The notes below the pieces were generated by a model. That model did not search any database, was not told the origin of the DNA, and saw only the letters and a program-made list of their open reading frames with translations. A DNA stretch of 64,000 nucleotides from Phaeoceros laevis (lineage: Eukaryota > Anthocerotophyta > Anthocerotopsida > Notothyladales), in the NCBI GenBank assembly GCA_049999765.1, contig JBNGIQ010008344.1, positions 40,460 to 104,459 on the forward strand, given 5' to 3'. Position numbers and translations under genes: made by a program. This document shows, one piece after another, positions 22,004 through 32,721 of the stretch (positions are counted from its first letter, which is position 1; each line of letters begins with the position of its first letter).

Positions 22004-25000
22004 CGACGAGGATGAGGGTGCTGTGGCTCATGGCGGGACAGGAAGCATGGCTCCTACCAAGAAGGTAGAAAATTGGCATCTTCTGGGTGTCTCCTAGCAG
22101 CTTTGCTTTTGCGGTGGGGGGGAGTGGAGTACCTCAGTCTCGGCATAAACCCTAAACCCTTGGCAATTTCACGATTTTGATGACCTCTTGGCACAGAATG
22201 ATCTGGAATTGTGATTTGGCTTTCATAGGCAGCGGCTGCGATGTGTGTGGGTGTTGGGAGCTTTTCGGATCCAGAAGATGCTCAGGGCCTGGCGCATTTT
22301 CTTGGTCAGCGTTCAGATGCAAGCAGTAGAACTGCATAATGTAGTCTTGAGTTGGGCTGAACGTCGTTAAGGAGACATGTTGTAATAATTCACTCTTTGT
22401 TTTATCATCTCAGAGCATATGCTATTCATGGGAAGCTCAAAGTTCCCCGACGAGAACGAGGTATGGTTTAACTGGTGTGTAGTGGATTCTGATTCCGGAA
22501 AATGGCTCTGCTGGCTAGTTCCTGCCTCATTGTTGCAGTGACGTACAAATGTCAGCTCAGGCTGATAATTTCCTGTGTGCCTGGCCTTATGGTACAGTAT
22601 GACGACTTCCTGTCAAAACATGGGGGTGGTTCAAACGCATTCACTGACACAGAATACACATGTTACCACTTTGATGTGAATCACAACTATCTGAAACCTG
22701 CTTTGGACAGGTATTTCAGAATCTACTTGAATCCAACCTAACAAAGCTTCTTATCCTTACAGTGTTGTGTGACACATGTCCATGTGATGTCTTATGATGA
22801 TGCAGGTTCTCGCAGTTCTTCATTGCGCCATTGGCAAAGGCTGATGCTATGGATCGTGAAGTCCAGGCCATTGAGTCAGGTATTTGGTCTAGTTCTGTGG
22901 TGAAAGGTTCAGCTGCTTAGTGTTATTCTCTTCCTCTTATCCAAGCAGATGGTTCTTAGTCGATGAAGATGGCATAAGGGTGCTCACTTATGAGGTCGTT
23001 CACTCTGTACTTGGCTTTTGTTGGCAGAGTTTAACCAAGTGTTGCAGAGTGACAGCTGCCGCCTCTTGCAGCTCCAGTGTCACACTGCGCATTCGTCCCA
23101 CCCTTTCAATAGCTTCTCTTGGGGTAGGCAGATGCACTGTGGCACAAAGTGGTGTGTTAGCCTGCAACTCATGGTTATCTTGTGGTTGTGAACCATGAGA
23201 TATTCAGTCCGTACATGAGCTGATACCAGCTGTCAGTCTGTGGTCCATGCTCACTAGTTCCTCGTTTTATGCATCGGCTGAATTTGAATGTTTCTCACCA
23301 CAGGTTTGTTTTCCAGGGAACCGGAAAAGTTTGAGTGAACCTATTGCCAAGGGAGTAGATGTGAGAGCAAAGCTGCTTGAGCTCTACAAACAGCACTATC
23401 TTGCTGGTCGTATGAAGTTGACCGTACTTGGTGGAGGTGGGTGGTAAGCTCAATTAGCTGCTCTACTTTATTGTCTGCCATGCCACAAAGCCATGATGGA
23501 GACATAATCAGCTTCTTCAGACTAAGGCGTTATATCTCATGCAGAGTCGCTAGAAACTTTAAAGAGCTGGGTGGTGGAGCTCTTTGATCAAGTGAAGGTT
23601 GGAGGTGAAAAAAGGTTACAGTTTCCCTGGGAAGGGGCTATTTGGCAACCTGGAAGAATGTACAGAGTAGAATCTGTGAAGGAGCAGCACCTGCTCTCCT
23701 TAATTTGGCCTCTGCCTTGTCTGGATCATGCATATTTGAAGAAACCTCAAGACTACATATCTCATCTGATTGGCCATGGTATCGTCCATCTGCGCGGCAC
23801 TGTTGTACCCCTCGTTCAGGAACATACCCTTCGTCATTACAGTTTGTCTAAGGTTTTGTACTTTCTCAGAGGGTGCGGGAAGTTTGCTGTCACTGCTTAA
23901 ATCAAAAGGATGGGCAATTGGCCTATCAGCGGGTGTTGGTGAAGGAGGTCATGAGCGCAGCTCTGCAGGGTATATGTTCAATATCAACATTCAGCTCACA
24001 GACTTGGGCTCTGACAAGGTAACCCTTACTGTCAAACAACATTTTTACTGCTCGTTCAGATGTATTTTGCTTTTTTTTTCCGCACTTCATTATCACCTGG
24101 CGAAGCTGTGCCACATGCTTTTTTCCTATCTGCTGAGTACTGTCATAGTCAATATTTGCTCAGGCGTTGGATGTAGTATGCATAGTTTTCCGTTGAAGTG
24201 GGATTATTATCATGAAGCTGTGCCACATCCTTTTTCCTCACTGCTGGGACCTGACTTGGTGAATCTTTGCGCAGGTGTTGGATGTAATAGGCTTAGTTTT
24301 CCAGTACTTCAAAATGCTGAGGAAAGTTGGACCACAAGAGTGGGTGTTCCAGGAGTTGCAAGCTATGGCTATGATGGAGTTCAAGTTTGCTGAAGAGGAG
24401 TCTGCTGACAATTACACAGTTCGCTTGGCAAGTGAGGCTCCTATTTCCTTCTAGGTGTATTTTCATATGCTGTCCTATGCTAGGGTCCTCTGTTTGATTC
24501 GTTCTTGTGTCTAGTAGTGGACTAATAAGAGGTCTTGTGGTCAGCAAACATGCACTGCTACTCAGAGGAGCATATTGTCTATGGAGATTATGCTTTTGAG
24601 GAATGGGATCCTGTTTTAGTGGAAGATCTGCTCGCGTTGTTAACTCCCTCCAATATGAGAGTTGACATCTTGACAAAGCCCTTTGACCGAAATGGATCAG
24701 GTAAAGGAATTGGGTTAGGCAGGGTTGAAATTGTCGGCATCTCATGCTTTTCTGGTTTGACATCCTAAAGTATATTCTGGTCAAATTTATTGACATTAGC
24801 TGGAACCTGTGTGTTTAGATGTTATTTTTGAGCCCTGGTTTGAAGTCCCATACACTGTGGAGATTATTCCTACTGAAGTCCTGGCTGCATGGGCTGATCC
24901 TGTCAAAGTCGACAAGGCTCTCTGCATGCCGGTGATTAATGAATTCATACCTCGGGACTTCAGTCTTCGGTGTGGGGACAAGTCAAGCTCACCTGGAGAC

Positions 25001-27114
25001 AGTTCAGAGGTGCCAGAAATATTGTTAGATGAATCTGGTATGAAGGTTTGGTTTAAGATGGACAAAACGTTCAGGACACCACGGGCAAATACCTATTTCT
25101 CGGTGACCACCAAGACTGCGTCGGAAAGTATAGTAGCATCAGTTCTGACTGATGTTTACGTCAAGATATTGGAGGATGCTTTAAATGAAACAATCTATCT
25201 GGTTAGTGTCGGATCCATGTGAAAACGGCATGTCTGTTTATGCTGGCTGACAGGGATTGTTAATGTGGTGAGTGTTGCTCTCTCTCTCTCTCTGGGTTTT
25301 GCAGGCAAATGTCGCCAAGCTAGAATCGTCTCTGACAATCTCCGGGGACAAGCTGGAAATTAAATTGTTTGGGTTCAGCGAAAAACTTCCTGTTCTTGCC
25401 AAGAAGATCGGAGAGATGATTAGTACTCTTGTTCCAAAGGCTGATCGCTTTCAGGTTAAGTGCAGTGAACTTCTTCCAACCCGTGTCTTGTTTCATCAGA
25501 TTGCTGAGCATATTTGGGAATACAGAATTTCAAACTTCAGAGCTGGTGGCTTACCTGTGCCCCTGGTGTAGGCTAATTATGCCATCTTCTGGTCCGCAGG
25601 TTGTAAAGGAGGAACTTGAGAAGGCATATCGCAATGCCAACATGAAACCTTTGAAGCATTCAGCTTACCTCAGACTACAGATTTTGAAAGAGCGGTTTTG
25701 GTGTATTGAAGACAAGCTAGCAGTTCTTCTCACTCTCACTGTTGATGATCTGCTTGCTTTCATACCACGCCTTTTCCAAGAGGTACTCATGGTTAGACAA
25801 AAAAGCAGTCTTTATAATAATCTAGTCCTGAATGATGATCTTGATGTGACAAGACTGATTTCTGTGAACACAGACATTGATTTGATTGTGAATGTTACAG
25901 ACTTTTATTGAGGGCCTTTGCCATGGGAATTTGACCAAGGAGGAGGCCCTCAACATTGCGAATATATTCAAGACATATCTTGTGAAGAAGGAACTGCCAA
26001 AGGAACTCAGATATTATGACAGAATCGTGGAGCTGCCTTCTGAGAGCTCGTTTCTGCACAGCACCGTAGTAAAAAATGACTTGGAAGAAAATTCAGTCGT
26101 TGAGGTAAATCAGTAATCAGTTGTTGAGTGCAGATACTCTACTGTTCCCATCTACTTCCAAGGTTATGACAGCTTCATCTCTTGCCAGGTCTACTTCCAA
26201 GCTGAGCAAGATTTTGGTGAAAAGTCGATACGAGCTCGAGGATTGGTCGACCTTTTTGAACAAATTGCCTACGAGCCTTGCTTTAATCAGCTAAGGTAAG
26301 TTTGCACACCTCCCCTTGATTCAACCTTACAGATGTAGTTTGCTTTCACGTCTTGCATGGGTCTTGATATTCACACACCTGCCTCTCGTTGCTTTGCAGG
26401 ACAAAAGAACAGCTAGGGTACAGAGTGGATTGTGGAGTGCGCATCACATATCGTGTGTTTGGTTTTTGTTTCCGTGTGCAATCGGCAAAGTATTCTCCAT
26501 CACATCTCCAGCAGAGAATAGATGCTTTTACAGCGGACTTGAAACAGATCCTGGTCAGTTCAGGATTGTCTTGATAAGTCAAACCATTGAGTGTCGCTGT
26601 GCATTTGGGGCCCCCTTGTGGTATCGCCCAGTTTCAGTCATCGGGCTGTTTGTGCAGGAGGAGTTAGACGATGAAGAGTTTCAGAATTACAAGGAGTCGC
26701 TAATTGCTGGAAAGCTTGAGAAGGACCATTCATTAGCAAATGAAACAGAGCGCCACTGGGAACAAATATGGGACCAAAGGTGTGTCAAATTTCAAATTCA
26801 TCCAGGTTTGTTCGCGTTGCACCCAATGGCCAAAGCTGACTTGGTAGTGTTTCCCATATGGATGTAGGTACTTGTTTGATGCTAGAAAATTGGAAGCTGC
26901 CGATGTGAGGGATATCAAGAAGGCTGAAGTCGTTAACTGGTATTCCAGTTTCTTGGCTGCGTCTTCTCCTTCACGCCGGAAACTGATGGTGCACGTTTGG
27001 GGCTGCAATACGGACCAAAGCGCCATGAATTCGGCAGTCGGGGACGGGACAGTCCGCATTGAAGATATTCAGGCCTTCAAGAAGGGCAGCAAATATTTTG
27101 ACCGTGTAGACTAG
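21399..27114 (+). CDS. NRDC: Nardilysin-type M16 (insulinase-family) metalloprotease
   Basis: Nineteen exons join in phase to 1145 residues: 21399-22064, 22229-22304, 22414-22460, 22598-22710, 22806-22879, 23028-23123, 23317-23436, 23545-23778, 23870-24018, 24275-24431, 24545-24700, 24819-25201, 25305-25454, 25600-25782, 25901-26104, 26189-26295, 26400-26553, 26658-26779, 26868-27114. The inverted zinc motif HFLEH is residues 245-249 and intron 2 interrupts its Glu codon; the distal zinc Glu lies in EVQAIESEFNQ. Matching family blocks include SKHGGGSNAFTDTEYTCYHF, RMKLTVLGG, SLLKSKGWA, RANTYFSV, HGNLTKEEA, RTKEQLGYRVDCGVR and RKLMVHVWGC. Residues about 134-207 are an Asp/Glu-rich insert, a nardilysin hallmark. 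Nardilysins cleave before Arg in dibasic pairs. Residues 1-69 are Arg/Ser-rich and could direct the protein to an organelle; Met70 (21606) would give a cytosolic form. Confidence 0.95.
24102..24302 (+). repeat. Tandem duplication of an intron end and exon start in nardilysin intron 9
   Basis: Bases 24102-24192 and 24214-24302 are diverged direct copies (GAAGCTGTGCCACAT...AGTTTTCC), 112 bases apart. Each contains polypyrimidine tract, acceptor and the first 28 bases of an exon. The second copy is the true exon 10 start (24275). The first has an intact-looking acceptor at 24164 but runs into TGA soon after. Confidence 0.85.
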
Positions 27115-27711
27115 GACGATTTTGTTCGTAATTAATCCCGTCATAGCGGGAATTCTTCATTGATAATAACAACGCGCTATCCCCAGATTGAGGCAAAACT
27201 AGCATCGTATAACCCCCAATGTGGAACTGTCTGATTCTTGATTAATCTACGTGTTGACCCCGTATGGCACGTCGTACATTCGGGATTGAGAGGTCGTGGG
27301 ATCCGTGAGGAGCCGGGACACCTGTCCAAATCAAATAAAAGAAAGACACTTGCGGCAGTGAGCTGCCGACAGGTGCGCCTTGGAACCCACTCTGCAGGCG
27401 GCCAGGTGGCGGTTGCGGAAGCCCACATCGCCACCATAAAGCCTGGGGAAAGCTCGTAACAAACATCTGCAGTCTAGTCTCCGGGAAGCGTCTACCAGCN
27501 NNNNNNNNNNNNNNNNNNNNNNNNNNNNNNNNNNNNNNNNNNNNNNNNNNNNNNNNNNNNNNNNNNNNNNNNNNNNNNNNNNNNNNNNNNNNNNNNNNNA
27601 GCTGAACAAGTTCACACTCAACCAATTTCTGTTGCGCGCGGAAGCAAGGATTGAGCAACCAGAGCAAGTGGAGGAGTTGACGCTCGTAGAGTGCCATTCA
27701 GCGCAGCGACA
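27115..27711. other. Intergenic with assembly gap
   Basis: Holds the nardilysin 3' flank, a 100-base N run at 27500-27599, and the promoter of the small membrane protein. Apparent minus ORFs running through the N block are artefacts. Confidence 0.6.
27500..27599. other. Assembly gap
   Basis: A 100-base N run; true length unknown. It lies between nardilysin and the small membrane protein. Confidence 0.95.
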
Positions 27712-27936
27712 ATGCCTTACGTTCCATGCTGCGTCCAGTGCGGCACACACCAAAACAAATGCGGCTGTAAGGTGGTTGGACCAACTCTGGGCTTCATAGC
27801 GTTCGCTGCAGCAGCTTTGATTGAGTGGCCCGTGGGCGCTGTCGTCTGGCTCTTCAAGCACCACAAGGGGCGCAGGATCATGCGCCAACCTGCCTACGTC
27901 GTCTACCCCCGCGTCAGCAACGCCATTCCTGTGTGA
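27712..27936 (+). CDS. Small conserved Cys-rich membrane protein (74 aa)
   Basis: The ATG at 27712 opens a 74-residue frame. Residues 6-19 form a Cys cluster (CCVQCGTHQNKCGC). Residues about 22-46 are hydrophobic (GPTLGFIAFAAAALIEWP and VGAVVWLF) and likely span a membrane. The tail is basic (KHHKGRRIM) and ends YPRVSNAIPV. I recognise the EWPVGA(L/V)V...KGRRIM...VVYP.VS.AIP pattern from short, unnamed plant proteins, from memory only; the function is not known. The Cys cluster might bind metal or carry lipid. No intron. The assembly gap lies 112 bases upstream, so 5' UTR sequence may be missing. Confidence 0.7.
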   Translation: MPYVPCCVQCGTHQNKCGCKVVGPTLGFIAFAAAALIEWPVGAVVWLFKHHKGRRIMRQPAYVVYPRVSNAIPV

Positions 27937-28505
27937 GGAATCAGGTGGTAGGGAAGAACAATGAGGCTGTCATCTTTGCGCTGTTTGAGGTCAGAAGCGT
28001 CACTTGGAGCCACACATTGTACAGTATGACAATCTGGCCACAGTTCTTGTTTCCACTGGTGGAGCTTGGTACAACCTTCATGGTTTTTGCTCCAACGGAA
28101 AGAAAGGGGGCCGCTGGTTTCCTGTTGCATGTGGGATATATCTTTGACACTCATAGAACAGCCCGTTGTTATTGAGACGGGTGCTGAGTCCCAACTTGCA
28201 ACACCTCTGTGAAATAAAAAGCTTTCCTGATTCTTCGTGGTAAGACTGTTCCTCCGTTTTGCAGCCGCTGGCTGCGGCAACACTGCAATGCATAGAGCGT
28301 ACACACCGGTTGCACATACAACCAATTACACTCACATTCTGCAACAGCCGTCTTTATACGCTTGCGGAAGCCCCGCCTCGACAGTAGGGATACTAGGGAA
28401 CGCATCTACCCCACCTGGTCAGAAGAGTGGAGAGGTGTCTATTCCTTCAGAGTTGTTAGCCCAAGAACCGTGACCTCACGGTGGTGGAACACACGCTGTG
28501 AACGT
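27937..28505. other. Intergenic, convergent 3' ends
   Basis: Lies between the 3' end of the small membrane protein and the 3' end of the F-box/kelch gene. An AATAAA occurs near 28214. No gene supported. Confidence 0.4.
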
Positions 28506-29819
28506 CTAAAGACCCACAGGCAGACAATGGATCACAGAAGCCACAAGAAGATCACAAGGTGCAGTATCCGACCATATCACCCTACCACCAATGTGGTCTT
28601 CCTTCACTTCCCCCAGCTCTATCGCTGCAGTGACAAGTTCTGACTGTCGTCTCGATTCTTTCTTGCTCTGACCTACCACGTAAAGCCTCCCGTCACTCCC
28701 AGCTAAAAGTGGTCCACACTTCAACCTTGGCAACTTCCTACCATCATCCTTCAAGTTTAGAGCGCGCCATGAGTCACTGCGAGGATCATAGCCAAGAATG
28801 TCGTTCCAGTGGTTCAAAGAAAACAGGACATTTCTGACGACAGCTGCCTTTCCTTTCCAACCGTCCTCCAACGTCCTCGTGATTGGCTCCCATAGATTTA
28901 ACCCAGGCTCGAACATGATTCCTCCAGAGTCGGAGAAGCAGTATATCCTTCTCCCCAGGACCACACTCCCGTGCATCCACCGAGCTCTCACTTTAGGACC
29001 ACTCTGCACTACGCTCCATCTGTTGGTTTCTGGGTCATAAACCTCTGCCCAAGCGTGCGAGCCTGCCCAGCACCCTCCAAACACATATATCTTGCCCTCC
29101 ACCGTGCCAGCAGCAGGGAACTCTCTAGGGACCCGCATTGGAGGGCCCAGAGTCCATTCACACCTCAACGGATCAAATATCCAGACTTGCTTGGAAGCAA
29201 TGCCTCCTCGCAGTCCCCCCATCAGAAAGACTTTAAAGTTAACAACTGAGCAAGCAGCACCAATCGGATGTCCTGGTAGCGACGGCAGTACCCGCCATTT
29301 TTGTTGCGCAACTTCGAACGCTCGCCACTGGTAGAGACCCTTGTGGTCTCGCAGCATGACATACAGCCACTGCTCACACAGTCCTTGTGAGGCTCTAAGG
29401 TAGAACACATTAGGGTGAGACGATGACGTGAGGACAGCTCGCCATGCCCTGCAAACGCCTCGCAGAACCCCATGAAAGTAGAATGGGACCCGGATCAGAC
29501 ACTGCAACGCCAGATCATAGGGTAACCCTGGCAGAAGTTGCGGACAGCTGTCCCCCTCGGTCTTGGAGGACTTGAGGAGTGCATCCTCCGAGTAGCTTAT
29601 TGAAGCCATGACATCATCCATCAACTCACCTACTGTCTCCTGCAACTCATCTGCCACCGTCTGCAACAGCAGCGTTGTTTCCCGCAATGCAGCTCGCTGA
29701 TCCAGGTCAAAACTCGTGGAGGCCCGCCAAGGGGCTCCCGACTCTCCCACACTCTCTGCACTCCTGAAAACCCGTATCTCTGTTTGCACTGCCAGGCGAG
29801 AATTGTCTCCAGCTGCCAT
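28506..29819 (-). CDS. F-box/kelch-repeat protein
   Basis: Single-exon frame of 437 residues from the ATG at 29819. Residues about 92-135 are an F-box (LLPGLPYDLALQCLIRVP, then VCRAWRAVL), preceded by a helical leader (LRETTLLLQTVADELQETVG). Kelch-type repeats follow: FLMGGLRGG, KIYVFGGCWAG...AEVYDPETNRWSV, GRRIYCF, FEPGLNLWEP, GYDPRSDSWRAL and GRLYVVG. Proteins of this layout are substrate adaptors of SCF ubiquitin ligases: the F-box binds SKP1 and the kelch propeller binds the target. In plants the class controls phenylpropanoid enzymes, hormone and light responses; which applies here cannot be told. Confidence 0.93.
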   Translation of the reverse strand: MAAGDNSRLAVQTEIRVFRSAESVGESGAPWRASTSFDLDQRAALRETTLLLQTVADELQETVGELMDDVMASISYSEDALLKSSKTEGDSCPQLLPGLPYDLALQCLIRVPFYFHGVLRGVCRAWRAVLTSSSHPNVFYLRASQGLCEQWLYVMLRDHKGLYQWRAFEVAQQKWRVLPSLPGHPIGAACSVVNFKVFLMGGLRGGIASKQVWIFDPLRCEWTLGPPMRVPREFPAAGTVEGKIYVFGGCWAGSHAWAEVYDPETNRWSVVQSGPKVRARWMHGSVVLGRRIYCFSDSGGIMFEPGLNLWEPITRTLEDGWKGKAAVVRNVLFSLNHWNDILGYDPRSDSWRALNLKDDGRKLPRLKCGPLLAGSDGRLYVVGQSKKESRRQSELVTAAIELGEVKEDHIGGRVIWSDTAPCDLLVASVIHCLPVGL

Positions 29820-31253
29820 CTATGAGAAAGCTGAAAATCCTCGCACTAAATCACACTGCTCATAGGTCGCCACCCCGTAGTACAGCGCCAGCTTAGCACT
29901 AACCACGACATTACCTTGGCTGGACCCCATGGCAACAATCAAGAACAGAGCGGATCAAAAACGATGCTTGCAGCAAACGGTTTCTCCTGATTGAACACGA
30001 CCTAAACCAGCCATTACAGATCCTCCGGACCGTAATACTACCTTTCAGCCGACTCTCAAGCAACCCACGGGCAGGACAGTTTCAAATCAAAACCCTAGTC
30101 TGCAAGAGGATGAGCGGATTCATGTAGAGACAGCCAACCTTGTTCATCGCTCCAACTTCGAACCGAGCTACTCGATCTGATTCTGTAGGGAAAACGGCAC
30201 CACCTGGTGACCAACTGCAGAAGTTGAGCAACGCTCATGTCATGAGGTCCTGAACAGTGGACCGGCAGCAAGTATCGGGTCATTTGCGCAATGTCTACGC
30301 CTCAACGTCTCACCAGTCCAGGTGTTCCCCACCCCTCGTCCTCCGTAACTCTCCTGCCACAAGCTTCATCAAAGGAACAACACGCGGAATGATACGTCGA
30401 CAGGCTCCTCAAACAACCCTCAGGGCTCCGGCACGACGACAGCCATGGGTAATCCACTGTAGAGACGCATACACCCTCCTATTGGAAAGAAGTGTGTGCG
30501 ATCGCATAGTCTAGTCGAAACCACCGTGTCATGTCGTCGAATTTACAGAGCAGACCTCCACCTTGGTCCCGGCAAGATGTTAAAAACGTACAGATACGTC
30601 GAATCAGTGAAGGATCTGCAGTTGTGCCAGGCTGCCTCCGACAAATGGATGTCGAATCTGGAGTCATGATTTTTCGCTTTTCTGCACACGTATGAACTTC
30701 AAATTTTCCGTTGCAATTTTCCCTATTTCCATTTCCAAGTGATAGAGTTATTTCTTCTTTTCAAGTTAAACCTTAATAGTACCATTGCAATTTGCAAACT
30801 TGCAAAGTTGTAAACTTTGCAAACTGATGAAGAAGAAGAAGAAACTTTACTATATGTGCTTGTAGGTCCAATTGCACCACACCCTGTGAAGATATATAGA
30901 TATATGTTGGACAGTGCCACATAACAAACTTCAAAAGGCATATGGAAAGTGCACATTGCTTTTCCGGACATGAGATGAATTTGTCCACATGTGTCCACAT
31001 GATCCAAGAGGCAAAGTCCATGGAAATAAATTATAATATGGTAGTGAAGTGTATGTTGGTTGCTTTACATAAGGCAAGGTCTGCTGACCTAAGTTCACCA
31101 TGACCAGCGTGACCTCCGCTCTTTTGACAGCAATTTTTTTGGGCTGTGTAAACAAGTGCGTGGAATCGTTAGAGCCTAACTTCTCACGCTCATCCACATT
31201 GTAATCCTGAGATCATTGGAAAGCAGCAAAAGAGGTTCAGCATTACTGAATGA
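29820..31253. other. Intergenic: F-box gene promoter
   Basis: About 1.4 kb. The first few hundred bases must be promoter and 5' UTR of the minus-strand F-box gene. A small inverted repeat (AGTTGTAAACTTTGCAAACT) and a GAA tract lie at 30800-30845. No ORF I can support. Confidence 0.4.
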
Positions 31254-31338
31254 TCCGATCTGCCGGAATCGAACCAGCGACCTAAGGATTGCTGAGCACG
31301 ACTACAGTCCTCCGCTCTACCAACTGAGCTAAGATCGG
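31254..31338 (-). tRNA. tRNA-Tyr (GTA) with a 12-nt intron
   Basis: The minus strand from 31338 gives acceptor CCGATCT paired with AGATCGG, discriminator A, D arm GCTC-AGTTGGTA-GAGC, an anticodon stem with loop CTGTAG|A (anticodon GTA), and T arm GCTGG-TTCGATT-CCGGC. A 12-nt intron (31290-31301) sits one base 3' of the anticodon, the position usual for eukaryotic tRNA-Tyr. Box A (TAGCTCAGTTGG) and box B (GGTTCGATTCC) are intact, and a TTTT terminator follows at 31228-31231. It should be functional. Confidence 0.97.
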
Positions 31339-31556
31339 ATTGTGGAAAATGGTAGTTTACAAAATTTATATTTTCTAAATGCGGACACCTACTGCATTCA
31401 ATTCAACACCAGGCTGTTTACACGTACCTCGCACCGGCGTCGAGCTTTACTTTGTACCGCAAGTTTCCCCGAACATTGCTCGATCATCACCGGCCATTTC
31501 TTGCTCCCAATTGCCTGTTGCGCTACGTTCCTACTGCAACCTCGCCGCGCCTGGCA

Positions 31557-32721
31557 ATGGCTTACCCTTCGTTCGCCCTCCTAGTCTTCATAGCCGCCGC
31601 CACGGCGGCTGTGGTCTCCACTTACGTGCCAGCAGCAATAGCAGCGGACGCCCCGGCCCCCGGTCCCAGCTGCGACGATACTATCAACAGCCTTCTGTCC
31701 TGCTTCGGCTATGTGACAGGCCAGGATCCTTTGCCTTCCGAGGAGTGCTGCGCAGGTTTCGCTACAGTGCGGCAAGCTCAGCCTGTTTGCTTGTGCCAGT
31801 TGGTCGGAAACGATGGTGGAGGAGGCACCACCGGCATCAACCTCACGCTTGCTCTGCAGCTTCCATCGCTCTGCAATGTCACCGCTGTTGATGCGGCCAC
31901 TTGCGCAGGTAACACAACACGTCCCAAATTTACCAGGCTTTGGTGCGGACAAACGATTGTGCTGTAGAAAATTGGGAGGGGGAAGTAGTGCCTGTTTCGT
32001 GCATTTCGTTCATGCGATCCGAGTCTGCTTCTGTGCGCTTGGATTCCAGCTGCTGTTTGGTGTGTCAATTGAGTGAGACAGGAATTTTCCGGACATCTAG
32101 CCCTGCCGGCTTGTAGTTCTGAGATTGCATGCCCGTGAATGCATGTGCTCGGCTTTGAGAAAATCTGCAACCAGTGATGTTGACTCTACATCTCGATTCG
32201 ATTGAGTCAAGGATTAAGCTTTCTCCAAATTTTGCAGGTGTGACGTCTCCAGCCTCACCTCCCGAAGTGCCTGCCCCTGCTCAATCTCCTGGTAAGTGCT
32301 GCTTTTGAAGGCTGCGCTTGGAAGTTGCGCTTACATGTTTGAGTCTGGGATTGAAAGACTTCAATTTTTGCAGATCTGCCGTCTTCAGCCTCCCCTCCCG
32401 GTGATTCAGACGCTCCTTGAGGAGTCTCCTGATTTGCAATTGCTGCTTTTGATTTGTGTGATTACGATTTGCGCATGCTTACGAATTGGCGCAGTAAGGT
32501 TTTGAAAGCCGGTGAGAACAATTCAGCTGAGTGTGGTCTCAAATGTTGCAGGTGCAACTGGAACCCCACCCCCCGCAGGCAATTCTTCCTCCTCGGAACC
32601 AAGCACTGGCACCGGCCCGGGAAATTCAGCACATTCTTCCAGATCCGTTTCCTCAACCTCCATCCTCTGGTGCGCAATTGCGGGATTAGGGACTGTGGCA
32701 GTCTCCTTTGCCCTTGCCTGA
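31557..32721 (+). CDS. LTPG: GPI-anchored non-specific lipid transfer protein
   Basis: Four exons (31557-31908, 32238-32291, 32374-32400, 32552-32721) give 200 residues. Residues 1 to about 33 are a signal peptide. The eight-Cys motif is complete: C(DDT)...C(FGY)...CC...CLC...C(NVT)...C(AG). The spacing CLC and CC fits the LTP/2S-albumin fold with four disulfides around a lipid tunnel. Exons 2-4 encode a Pro/Ser/Thr linker suited to O-glycosylation, and the C-terminus ends in a hydrophobic segment (ILWCAIAGLGTVAVSFALA) typical of a GPI-attachment signal. Such proteins sit on the outer plasma membrane and export cuticle or suberin lipids. Two exons are only 54 and 27 bases, so the linker length could vary by exon skipping without loss of frame. 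Confidence 0.92.

Noticed and set aside
21960-22010. GAT microsatellite as a non-coding repeat
   Set aside because: It is in frame and encodes the poly-Asp insert of nardilysin, which is a family feature.
27242-27888. Minus ORFs running through the N block
   Set aside because: Translation across N as X only; no real sequence supports them.
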